Assembly: GCA_035295745.1 (NCBI GenBank)
Contig: DATGIL010000098.1
Coordinates: forward strand, 176,788-240,787
Direction of reading: 5' to 3'
Source: JAIQFL01 sp035295745
GTDB lineage: Bacteria > Acidobacteriota > Terriglobia > Bryobacterales > Bryobacteraceae
DNA: 64,000 nucleotides
In this document: positions 34,082 to 42,095 of the stretch, piece by piece
Layout of the letters: each line of letters opens with the position of its first letter
Position numbering within the stretch: the first letter of the stretch is position 1
Translations under genes and position numbers: made by a program
The notes under the pieces: model-generated
Database searches by the model: none
What the model was told of the DNA's origin: nothing
What the model saw: the letters and a program-made list of their open reading frames with translations, nothing else

Positions 34082-34453
34082 GTGGCCAAATCGGCAGGAG
34101 CATCGGCTCCACCGGACAAGGTGGATCTGTACGAGAGACTGGTCGCCACCAATCCCAAAGTGGAACGGAAAGGCGACACGGTTCCTTACACTTCGCTGAA
34201 CGGGAACATGTTCAGCTATCTGAGCAAGGAAGGCAAACTGGCGCTCCGCCTGCCGCCCAAGGAGCGAGAGGAATTCCTGCAGAAATACAAGGCTAAGTTG
34301 TGCGAGGCCTACGGAAAAGTTCAGCCCGAGTACGTCGAGGTGCCGGATTCGCTGCTGGCCTCGACCGCGGACTTGCAGAGGTTCTTCGACTGTAGTTACG
34401 ATTACGTGAAAACGCTTAAACCGAAGCCCACCACGAAAAAGAAGAAAGCGTAA
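34082..34453 (+). CDS. small TfoX-like protein
   Basis: 123-aa soluble protein starting at GTG after GGAGG. Middle: TSLNGNMFSYLSKEGKLALRLPPKEREEFL; end: FDCSYDYVKTLKPKPTTKKKKA with a Lys-rich tail. The fold suggests the TfoX N-terminal/YjbR-like group of small DNA-related proteins, but the match is from memory and moderate. Much of the gene, from about position 34202 on, has been duplicated downstream with a 30-base deletion. Confidence 0.7.
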   Translation: MAKSAGASAPPDKVDLYERLVATNPKVERKGDTVPYTSLNGNMFSYLSKEGKLALRLPPKEREEFLQKYKAKLCEAYGKVQPEYVEVPDSLLASTADLQRFFDCSYDYVKTLKPKPTTKKKKA

Positions 34454-34568
34454 GCTCTCGTCTACGGACCAAAAATGTGTGGCGCTATCGCGCCGCAGAA
34501 GCATCGCAAAACAGAGTCGCTGGTTTGGCAATCGATGGGTTCGGGAACCCGTTTTAGCTGGTTCTGCC

Positions 34569-34710
34569 GTGGCGCAAACACTCTGTTTGCCGCGTCGACA
34601 CTCATGTCGACGCTTTTCGCGCGTCCACAATCGCGGCAGCTCAAGCCCATCGCTGCTCCGAAAAGCGTCCCGATGAGTCGGGACGCTGCAGACAAGAGTG
34701 TCTGCGCCAC
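34569..34710. repeat. dispersed tandem-hairpin element, complete copy (R6)
   Basis: GTGG followed by GCAAACA-CTC-TGTTTGC and GCGTCGACA-CTCA-TGTCGACGC on the left, GCGTCCCGA-TGAG-TCGGGACGC and GCAGACA-AGAG-TGTCTGC on the right. The stems differ from R3-R5 at several paired positions, with both partners changed. Lies 115 bases after the TfoX-like gene. Confidence 0.9.
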
Positions 34711-34718
34711 TCTGCGGG

Positions 34719-34937
34719 AACATGTTCAGCTATCTAAGCAAGGAAGGCAAACTGGCGCTCCGCCTGCCGCCCAAGGAGCGAGAGGAATTCCTGCAGAAAT
34801 ACAAGGCTAAGTTGTGCGAGGCGTACGGAAAAGTGCAGCTGGCCTCGACCGCGGAATTGCAGAGGTTCTTCGACTGCAGTTACGATTACGTGAAAACGCT
34901 TAAACCGAAGCCCACCACGAAAAAGAAGAAAGCGTAA
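34719..34937 (+). pseudogene. partial duplicate of TfoX-like gene
   Basis: A second copy of the 3' two thirds of the TfoX-like gene, from GGAACATGTTCAGC to the stop. It lacks the first 40 codons and 30 internal bases: the parent reads GKVQPEYVEVPDSLLASTADLQRFF, the copy GKVQLASTAELQRFF. The frame is kept, and an in-frame GTG at 34698 inside repeat R6 could start a 79-residue product, but no ribosome site is seen. Copy of the tandem segment 34202-34718. Confidence 0.8.
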
Positions 34938-35053
34938 GCCCCGGTCAACGGACCAAAATTGTGTGGCGCTGTCGCGCCGCAGAAGCATCGCAAAACAGAG
35001 TCGCTGGTTTGGCAATCGATGGGTTCGGGGACCCGTTTTAGTCTAGTTGTGCC

Positions 35054-35195
35054 GTGGCGCAAACACTCTGTTTGCCGCGTCGACACTCATGTCGACGCTT
35101 TTCGCGCGTCCACAATGGCGGCAGCTCAAACGCATCGCTGCTCCGAAAAGCGTCCCGATGAGTCGGGACGCTGCAGACAAGAGTGTCTGCGCCAC
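35054..35195. repeat. dispersed tandem-hairpin element, complete copy (R7)
   Basis: Nearly identical to R6, as expected from the tandem duplication of element plus gene end. All four hairpins are intact. Confidence 0.9.
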
Positions 35196-35295
35196 TCTGC
35201 GCATTTGGTTGGCGCGAAGCGTCATCATGGAGTAGGAATCGCCGCCCGTTCGAAAGGAATCGACGCGCCGCGGCATTCCTGCGATGGAGATGACG

Positions 35296-37298
35296 ATGAA
35301 ACGCGTTTTGGTCTCGTTACTGTTGAGCGCGGGTTTGGCGCAACCGGCGGATCTGCCGGTGAAAGAAGTGGTCCTCTATAAGCACGGTGTCGGGTTCTTC
35401 GAACGTTCCGGGCGTCTGGGCGCCGGCGAGTCGGCGCGCCTCGATTTCAATGCGTCCGAGATGAACGATGTGCTGAAATCGCTCACCATCGACGAGAAGG
35501 GCGGCGGCAAAATCTCGGGACTTCGCTACGACTCGATGGATCCGTTGAGCCACAAGCTCGCGGAGTTTCCCTTTCAGATCGCCGCGGGCCAGCCCCTGAG
35601 CGGCATGCTCGATCAGCTCAAAGGCGCGCGCATCGAGCTGAAATTCGGTAACGAGACAGTGTCCGGCGCCATCGTGAATGGCCGCGTCGTGGCCGGCAGC
35701 GATCGCCAGCCCGAACGCGAGCAACTGACCCTGATGCTCGACAGCGGCGAATTGCGCACCGTGGACATGAGCGCCGCCACCGGCATCCATTTCAACGATC
35801 CGCAGCTACAGCAGCAATTCAAAGACTATCTGGCAGCCATCGCTGCGTCCCGGTCGAAAGAGAAGCGCAGCGTTTACATCGATTCCAGCGATGCACGCGA
35901 GCGCGATGTGACCGCCAGCTACATGATTCCCGCACCCGTATGGAAATCGAGCTATCGCCTGATTCTCGGCGCCAGCGGCCAGCCCGTGCTCGAAGGGTGG
36001 GCGATGGTGGACAACACCACCGGAGAGGATTGGACAAAAGTTCAGCTTTCACTGGTGTCGGGCCGGCCAATCTCGTTCATTAGCCAGCTCTATGCACCAA
36101 AATATGTAGCGCGCCCGGAAGCGGAACTGGCGGACGACAATGCCGCCCGGCCGGTCGTGCACGAAGGCGCGTTCTCCGTTGATGGAAATGTGCTCGCAGA
36201 CAAAAAGGATCTACCCGTGAACGGCAGAATGGCGCTGTCCAAAGCGATGCCCATGGCCGCGCCGGCTCCGCCTGCACAGATGGAGGAAGCTCGCGCAATC
36301 GCAGTGGGGAATGCCGTTACCCTCAGTTCCCTGGGAGAGACCGCCGCGACCCGCGAACTCGGCGAACTGTTCGAATACCGGATCGCTCAGCCCGTCACCA
36401 TCCGCAAGAATGAATCGGCCATGCTGCCCTTCCTGCAGCAGACGATCGAAGCGCGCAAACTGCTGATCTACTCCGACCACAGCTCGCAGCATCCCACCAA
36501 CGCCGCCGAGTTGACCAACACCACTGGAAAGACTCTGGATGGAGGTCCCATCACGGTGTTCGATGGCGGCGGTTACGGCGGGGAGGCGCTGATGGAGACA
36601 CTCAAGGCTAAGGACAAGCGGCTGATCAGCTATGCCGTGGACTTAGGAACGCGCATCACCGAAGCCTTCGGCAGCAAGCAGGCGGTAGTCCGCGAAGTTC
36701 ACGCAAATCGCGGCATCCTCACAGTGAAGTCGGCCGCGGAGGAGACTCGCACCTATACCGCCCGCAATGTCGATCAAAAGGCCAAGACGCTGATCATCGA
36801 GCACCCCCTGCGGCAGGGATACACACTGCTGAGCCAGAAGCCAAGCGAGAAGACGGCTGCCGTATATCGCTTCGAGATCGCGTTAGCCGCCGGCGCCACG
36901 CAGGAATTCCCCGTTTCCGAAGAACGCGTCTTCGACCAGTCCTATGCCGTGACGAATCTGACCCCGGACGTGCTGGTGAGTTATGTGAGCAATCGCAGTC
37001 TGAGCGACGCGGGAAAGCGCCAACTGCAGCGGATCGCGGACGAGAAGGGGCAAGTCGCGGCGAACGATCGGGATCTGCAGGATGTCGACCGCCAGACGCG
37101 CGATTTGACGACGGACGAAGACCGCATCCGGCGGAATATGTGAGCGGCCAGCAGCAGCAGGTACAGAACTACGCGCGCCAGTTAGATGCGCACGAACAGC
37201 AGATTGCGCAATTGCGGGACCGCCAAGCCGACCTGCAGAAGAAAAAGGCTGCGCTGCAGAGCGAGCTCGATCGCCTCATCGAAGCCCTTACATTTTAA
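35296..37298 (+). pseudogene. DUF4139 protein gene, frameshift near its 3' end
   Basis: Exported protein with a DUF4139 domain, beginning MKRVLVSLLLSAGLAQPA; an ATG at 35284 would add four residues. Body: VKEVVLYKHGVGFFERSG, FNASEMNDVLKSLTIDEKGGG, ASYMIPAPVWKSSYRLIL, and DRIRRN near the end. The frame stops at TGA 37141-37143. Stepping back one base, codons continue to TAA at 37296-37298 and encode a coiled coil (SGQQQQVQNYARQLDAHEQQ, then LRDRQADLQKKKAALQSELD) that looks like the natural C-terminus of this family. So the gene is split by a one-base indel or a sequencing error; the 619-aa product may still work. Confidence 0.8.
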
Positions 37299-37309
37299 GG
37301 CTTGGCGAC

Positions 37310-37362
37310 GTGGCGCGAACACTCCTGTTTGCAGTCTCGGCACTCTGTCGAGACTTTTGGGG
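37310..37362 (+). repeat. half copy of dispersed tandem-hairpin element (R8)
   Basis: Left half only: GTGG, then GCGAACA-CTCC-TGTTTGC with a G-T wobble, then TCTCGGCA-CTC-TGTCGAGA, another wobble. Starts 11 bases after the last stop of the DUF4139 reading frame. Confidence 0.75.
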
Positions 37363-37410
37363 CGTTCACAAAGTCAGGGTGCCGTGCAGGAAACGACGTG
37401 TTTGATCCCA

Positions 37411-37845
37411 CTACCACCGATGCGTGAAGACCAGCGTAATCAAGGCCAGCGTAAACACAGCGATGCCGGCGATGATCGTCCGCTTCCGGGCCGGCGTCAT
37501 CCAACCGAATGCCTGCGTACCATCGGCGCCCAGAATCGAATGCATCAAGCGGCGCTGCGCAGGCCCCGGTAAATTGCGCATCGCCTTGGCAATCTCTTTC
37601 CGGCCACGCTGATCCGCAATCAGAATCGTCGCCGAGTTGGCGCCGTTCGTAGACTTCAACAGCTTGGTTCGCAGAGGCGGCGGGACCTCGTCGACCGACC
37701 GGTACACCAGGTCAGAACCGCCCGAGGAGATCAGTACGGTGGAGGTCTGAAACAGACCGGATGACTCGGGATTGGGCTCGCCGCAGTGGGGACAACGCGC
37801 CACGTCGGGCCCAAACGTCTTCTTACAACGAGTACAAGTCATCAT
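37411..37845 (-). CDS. zinc-ribbon protein with C-terminal membrane anchor
   Basis: 144-aa protein: an N-terminal zinc ribbon with Cys4, Cys7, Cys18 and Cys21 (CTRCKK and CPHCGEP), a middle domain of unknown type (RSVDEVPPPLRTKLLKSTNG to AKAMRNLPGPAQRRLM), and one C-terminal helix (TIIAGIAVFTLALITLVFTHRW) as a tail anchor. The ATG overlaps the stop of the LysR regulator by four bases, so the two are probably translated together. Role unknown. Confidence 0.8.
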   Translation of the reverse strand: MMTCTRCKKTFGPDVARCPHCGEPNPESSGLFQTSTVLISSGGSDLVYRSVDEVPPPLRTKLLKSTNGANSATILIADQRGRKEIAKAMRNLPGPAQRRLMHSILGADGTQAFGWMTPARKRTIIAGIAVFTLALITLVFTHRW

Positions 37846-38747
37846 CGTGCCAGCACCCGGGGCGCCTCTCCGACATTATCGAGCACCACCTGGATAAATC
37901 CCAGGGCTGCTTTGGAAAGCGCTTTGTCCTTACGGTAAATTAGACCTAGACGCCGGACCATCGGTTCCGGCAAAAGTGAAAGCGCGTGCAGTTTTCCGGC
38001 GGCGATCTCCTCGCGGCAGTTCGACACCGCCAAAAAGCTCACCCCCAAACCCGCCATCACAAAGTGTTTCATCATCTCCGTGGAGTCCAGCTCCATGGAG
38101 ATGCGGATCTCGTCCTCCAGCGGTTCCAGCCACTCGTTCAGCCGAGTGCGCGTCTTGCCTTCCTGCGGAAGCACCAGGTAGTGTTCGGCAAGGTCCGACG
38201 GGGAAACTGTCTTGCGTCCGGCCAGAGGATGCCGTGCGGGAACCACCAGGCAAATCTCGTCGTGATAGATGCTCACAACCTGGAGCCGCTTTTCTTCCAC
38301 GGGCAACTGCGTGAGGCCGAAATCGGCGGAATTGTCCATCACAGCTTCCACCACGCGCGAGCCATAGGAGCGATGCACCTGAAGCTGCACGGCCGGAAAG
38401 AGCTGGCGATACTCCGAGAACACCTGCGGCAGAACGTAGATACAAGTGGCTTCGTTGGCCGCGATCACCAGTTCGCCGCGAGGATTGGCCTCCAGTTCCG
38501 CGATCGCATCCTGCGCCCGTTTCCGCAGATCGAGCATCTGCGCGGCGTAGTCCGCGAAAATGCGGCCGGCAGTGGTGAGCGAGATCCGGCTGCCGAACCG
38601 CTCGAACAACTCCGCATGCAGTTCCTGTTCCAGCTGGCGCACCTGCGCGCTGATCGCCGGCTGCGTGCGGTAGCACGTCTGAGCTGCCTTCGAGAAACTC
38701 TTCAGGCGAACGATCTCCAGGAAAGTGTGCAGCTGATCGAAATCCAT
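37842..38747 (-). CDS. LysR-type transcriptional regulator
   Basis: 301-aa regulator. The winged helix-turn-helix covers residues 1-60 (FLEIVRLKSFSKAAQTCYRTQPAISAQVRQLEQELHAELFERFGSRISLTTAG). The effector domain follows, with RGELVIAANEATCIYVLP and ADFGLTQLPVEEKRLQVVSIYHDEICLVVPARHPLAGR; the co-inducer is unknown. LysR regulators usually control a divergent neighbour; here that would be the TIGR03790 gene, about 235 bases away across a structured intergenic region. Its stop overlaps the zinc-ribbon gene. Confidence 0.93.
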   Translation of the reverse strand: MDFDQLHTFLEIVRLKSFSKAAQTCYRTQPAISAQVRQLEQELHAELFERFGSRISLTTAGRIFADYAAQMLDLRKRAQDAIAELEANPRGELVIAANEATCIYVLPQVFSEYRQLFPAVQLQVHRSYGSRVVEAVMDNSADFGLTQLPVEEKRLQVVSIYHDEICLVVPARHPLAGRKTVSPSDLAEHYLVLPQEGKTRTRLNEWLEPLEDEIRISMELDSTEMMKHFVMAGLGVSFLAVSNCREEIAAGKLHALSLLPEPMVRRLGLIYRKDKALSKAALGFIQVVLDNVGEAPRVLAR

Positions 38748-38880
38748 AAACTGCCGGGTAACCCTTGTAAAATCAACCCGGTGGGTCTGCCAACCAGAAA
38801 TCTTGAATCGGTGGGATAGAAATATTCAATTTCACTCGCACCGGCGGTGTTTGGTAAGTATTGTAACAGAGGCCCCGGGT

Positions 38881-38946
38881 GGTGCGGTCGGAATAGTGGG
38901 ATCGTGGCAAGTCGCAGCCGTCCGATCAGGACGGTCGTACCGCACC
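38881..38946. repeat. nested inverted repeats between LysR and TIGR03790 genes
   Basis: Outer arms GGTGCGGT (38881-38888) and ACCGCACC (38939-38946); inner arms CCGTCC (38918-38923) and GGACGG (38929-38934). The inner stem with a five-base loop could be an operator, an RNA leader structure, or an isolated repeat. The remaining LysR/TIGR03790 intergenic space shows nothing else. Confidence 0.5.
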
Positions 38947-38982
38947 TCCAACCCGGCGGTTCGCTGCTGATACGATCAAGCA

Positions 38983-40074
38983 GTGGCCTTTCTGCTTCTG
39001 CTCCTCGCCCTGGTTCCTTTCGTCCACGCGCAGTCCGGCCAGAGCGTCCTGTTGGTGGTCAATCGCAACGACGCAGTTTCCCGGCAGATCGCCGACTACT
39101 ATCGCCCGCGCCGCTCCATCCCCGTGCAAAACGTTTGTTATCTGACGACTACGCCGGATGAGGAGATCCCGTGGAACGTCTACCAAACACAGATCGAGCA
39201 ACCCGTCGGCAATTGTCTGAAGCAGCAGGGGCTCCAGGAGAAGGTGCTGTACCTGGTGACCACCCTGGGAGTGCCGCTCAAAATCTCGGGGTCCGGGTCG
39301 GGAATGACGGCGCAGTACTCCTCTGTCGATTCCGAACTGGCGCTGCTCTACGCCAAACTCAAAGGCAGCAAATTCCCCCGCGCCGGTGGAGTCCCCAATC
39401 CCTTCTTCATGAAGCGCGACGCTCCGTTCCGCCACCCCCAGTTCCCGATGTACCTGGTGACGCGCCTGGCGGCGTACGATTTCGCCGGCGTCAGAGATAT
39501 GATCGACCGCGCCCTGGCTGCTCAAAATCGCGGAAAATTCGTGCTCGATCTGAGTTCGGCCAGCGACGAGGATGGCAACAACTGGATGCGGACCGCCGCT
39601 ATCCTGATCCCCGCCGATCGTGTGACGATCGACGAAAGTCCCAAGGTTCTCTATGGCTTGAAGGACGTGGTGGGGTATGCTTCCTTCGGCTCGAACGACA
39701 GCAGTCGCAAGCGGCGGCACTTGGGATTCACCTGGGTTCCCGGTGCGATTGCCACCGAGTTCGTTTCGACCAACGCCCGCACCTTCAAAAAGCCGCCGGA
39801 TGATTGGACCTACACCGCCTGGCGCGACCGCCTGCACTATTTCGGCGGTTCGCCACAAGGCCTGAGTGCCGATCTGATCCAGGACGGCGCCACGGGCGCT
39901 TCCGGCAACGTCTACGAGCCTTATCTCCAGGCGTGTGCGCGGCCCGACTATCTCCTTCCCGCCTACTACCAGGGACGAAACCTCGCCGAGAGTTTCTATC
40001 TCTCTCTGCCGTTGCTCAGTTGGCAAGGTGTGGTGTTGGGTGACCCCCTTTGCTCGCTGGGAAAACGGCCGTAG
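38983..40074 (+). CDS. TIGR03790 family protein
   Basis: 363-aa exported protein starting at GTG with a signal peptide (FLLLLLALVPFVHAQ). SVLLVVNRNDAVSRQIADYYRPRRSIPVQNVCYL is the characteristic opening of TIGR03790 proteins, and GATGASGNVYEPYLQACARPDYLLPAYYQGRNLAESFYLSLPLLSWQGVVLGDPLC is their characteristic end. These proteins are frequent in Acidobacteria, Verrucomicrobia and Planctomycetes and have no known function; the ending resembles gingipain-like caspase folds, but I see no proven catalytic pair. It stands alone. Confidence 0.92.
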   Translation: MAFLLLLLALVPFVHAQSGQSVLLVVNRNDAVSRQIADYYRPRRSIPVQNVCYLTTTPDEEIPWNVYQTQIEQPVGNCLKQQGLQEKVLYLVTTLGVPLKISGSGSGMTAQYSSVDSELALLYAKLKGSKFPRAGGVPNPFFMKRDAPFRHPQFPMYLVTRLAAYDFAGVRDMIDRALAAQNRGKFVLDLSSASDEDGNNWMRTAAILIPADRVTIDESPKVLYGLKDVVGYASFGSNDSSRKRRHLGFTWVPGAIATEFVSTNARTFKKPPDDWTYTAWRDRLHYFGGSPQGLSADLIQDGATGASGNVYEPYLQACARPDYLLPAYYQGRNLAESFYLSLPLLSWQGVVLGDPLCSLGKRP

Positions 40075-40430
40075 AGGCCGGTTGCAGGGAGGTATATTTC
40101 GCTTGCTTACGCGCGCGGCTCGCGAGTGAAGTGCAAGACGTGCAGAAGCTTGGCTTGCAGCCGGACATCGTTTCGCTTGCTTACGCGCGCGGCTCGCGAG
40201 TGAAGTGCAAGACCTGCAGAAGCTTGGCTTGCAGCCGGACATCGTTTCGCTTGCTTGCGCGCGCGGCTCGCGAGTGAAGCGCAAGACCTGCAGAAGCCTG
40301 GCTTGCAGCCGGACATCGTTTCGCTTGCTTACGCGCGCGGCTCGCGAGTGAAGCGCAAGACCCGCAGAAGCTTGGCTTGCAGCCGGACATCGTTTCGCTT
40401 GCTTACGCGCGCGGCTCGCGAGGGAAGAGG
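40075..40430. repeat. tandem array, exact 74-bp unit, about 4.4 copies
   Basis: The core GCTTGCTTACGCGCGCGGCT recurs at 40101, 40175, 40249, 40323 and 40397, exactly 74 bases apart, with only a handful of substitutions between units. The last copy is cut off after the core. The array lies directly after the TIGR03790 stop and ends near 40430. Its core is almost the same as that of the 82-bp array at 27539, while the intervening parts differ. Confidence 0.95.
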
Positions 40431-40512
40431 CTTGATCAAAAGATCACAGGCAAGCACCACCTCCCGGTGAAAAATGTGCTGCAATTCGATGGAATCGGCG
40501 TAATATCGGGGT

Positions 40513-40944
40513 ATGAGGATCTGGAAACCCTTTTATCTGTTATCCGGGACTCTGCTGCTGGGCGGACTCGCTTTGGTTTGCGCCCAGACTAAAGTGATCA
40601 AGGAAGTTCCGGTGCATGCCACTAACACCCTGAACGGTTCCGACCTGTATCATGAGTTCTGCGCAGTGTGCCACGGCGTGGACGGCAGAGGCAACGGCCC
40701 CGCGGCGGAAGCCCTCAAGAAGGCCCCGACGGACCTCACCCAACTGGCCCTCAAAAACAACGGCAAGTTCCCAACATTGGCCGTCCAGATGTCGATCAAA
40801 GGTCCGAGTGGGATTATTGAGCACGGCACCGGCGACATGCCCATATGGGGACAGGCGCTGCGCCAGGCAGGCCAGAACCGCGATTTCGTTGAGATGCGGG
40901 TCTACGCGCTCACCAAATACGTGGAACAGATTCAGGCCAGGTGA
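40513..40944 (+). CDS. c-type cytochrome, small exported
   Basis: 143-aa monoheme cytochrome. The N-terminal signal or anchor (FYLLSGTLLLGGLALVCAQ) is followed by LYHEFCAVCHGVDGRGNGPAAEAL with the heme motif Cys50, Cys53, His54, and by GDMPIWG, whose Met109 is the likely sixth ligand. Periplasmic electron carrier; its partner is not obvious here, though exported dehydrogenases such as the IorAB-type enzyme in this window use such carriers. Its 3' end overlaps the convergent glycosyltransferase gene by 13 bases. Confidence 0.92.
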   Translation: MRIWKPFYLLSGTLLLGGLALVCAQTKVIKEVPVHATNTLNGSDLYHEFCAVCHGVDGRGNGPAAEALKKAPTDLTQLALKNNGKFPTLAVQMSIKGPSGIIEHGTGDMPIWGQALRQAGQNRDFVEMRVYALTKYVEQIQAR

Positions 40945-42065
40945 TTGATCACCGACTCCAAAATGTCCGGGATCTCGAACACAGCCCGATTGTGGATCCG
41001 CTCGGTAGCGGTGCGGAAGCGCGCATACGTGGTGGGCTCGAGCAGTTCGTCAACCGCCCTCGAGATCCCGCGGAAATCAGGTAGGACGATGCCGACATTC
41101 TGTTCGCGCACCCATTCGGTGTTGTAGCGCTCCTGCGGCAGTGTCCAGGCGTTCCGTTCCACGATCACGGGCAGGCGCATAGCGACCGCTTCGCTAATGC
41201 TTCCCGGCCCCGGTTTGCCGATGAAGTAGTCGGCAAGTTGCATGTAGCGCGGCACTTGCTTGGTGAAACCTTCTACAAACATCGCGGCACTGTGCGGCAT
41301 CGAGTCCAGCTTCTCCGCCAATTTGGTGTTGTGCCCGCAGATCACCAGCAACTGGCGGTTGTCCAGTTCCTTCGCGATGTTCTGCATCACCGCCGCACCC
41401 TCGCCGCCGAAGAGCACCAGACCAATCGGAAGCTTCGGGTCGAATCCGAGATTCTCGCGTTCCATCGCGCGCCTGGCGGGAGAAAGGGGTTCGATCTCAT
41501 AGAAACGCGGATTCAAAATCATGCCCGAGACCTGATGCACCTTGTCGGGCTTGTGCCCCATGCCCAGCGCCTGTTCTACCGCCTTATCCGAACCGCAGAT
41601 CAGGTGCTGCACTTGCCGCTCGATCCAGAAATGCGGAGGATAATCCGCGATATCGGTGAGGATCGTGACCAGGGGAACGCTCGGAAGCGCATTTTGCAAA
41701 CTCTGGCAGAGGGCCCGTTCGAAATTCGGAACCAGCGATACCACCATATCGGGCTGGCTCTTGCGCCAGAATTCCTCCAGCACCCGCACCTGCTTCGAGT
41801 GGAACAGCCGGATAATAACGTGCATTCCGCTCATCAGCGTTCCGGAGCCGAGCGTCCAGCCATTTTTCAGGAACACATTGTAGACATCCTGCAGACGCAG
41901 TCCCGTAGCTTTGCGGAAGATGTCGATGGAATCGAGCAGCTCCTGCAAATTCACCATGCGGATCTCGAACGGCCTGGCCTGTTGTTCCATCACTTGCCGC
42001 AAGGCGTTAGCCGCGGCGCGATGGCCTCCCCCAGCGTCGAAGAAGATGAAGTCGAGTTTCTTCAT
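40932..42065 (-). CDS. GT28-type glycosyltransferase, MGDG synthase-like
   Basis: 377-aa GT-B fold transferase. Residues 9-40 (FDAGGGHRAAANALRQVME) are the MGDG-synthase N-terminal motif. The middle has VTILTDIADYPPHFWIERQVQHLICGSDKAVEQ, and the C-terminal half carries the nucleotide-sugar-binding part, QLADYFIGKPGPGSISEAVAMRLPVIVE, as in MurG and diacylglycerol galactosyltransferases. It probably attaches a sugar to a membrane lipid. It lies 30 bases after the aminotransferase fusion gene on the same strand. Confidence 0.9.
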   Translation of the reverse strand: MKKLDFIFFDAGGGHRAAANALRQVMEQQARPFEIRMVNLQELLDSIDIFRKATGLRLQDVYNVFLKNGWTLGSGTLMSGMHVIIRLFHSKQVRVLEEFWRKSQPDMVVSLVPNFERALCQSLQNALPSVPLVTILTDIADYPPHFWIERQVQHLICGSDKAVEQALGMGHKPDKVHQVSGMILNPRFYEIEPLSPARRAMERENLGFDPKLPIGLVLFGGEGAAVMQNIAKELDNRQLLVICGHNTKLAEKLDSMPHSAAMFVEGFTKQVPRYMQLADYFIGKPGPGSISEAVAMRLPVIVERNAWTLPQERYNTEWVREQNVGIVLPDFRGISRAVDELLEPTTYARFRTATERIHNRAVFEIPDILESVINHLA

Positions 42066-42095
42066 CAGTCCGATTGTGACACGTCGGGTGCGGAG

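Noticed and set aside
34698..34937. Duplicated TfoX-like frame as a working gene
   Set aside because: Start lies inside the repeat, first third is missing and an internal deletion is present; treated as a pseudogene.
40101..40430. Regular 74-bp spacing suggested a CRISPR array
   Set aside because: The whole 74-bp unit repeats; there are no unique spacers and no cas genes.
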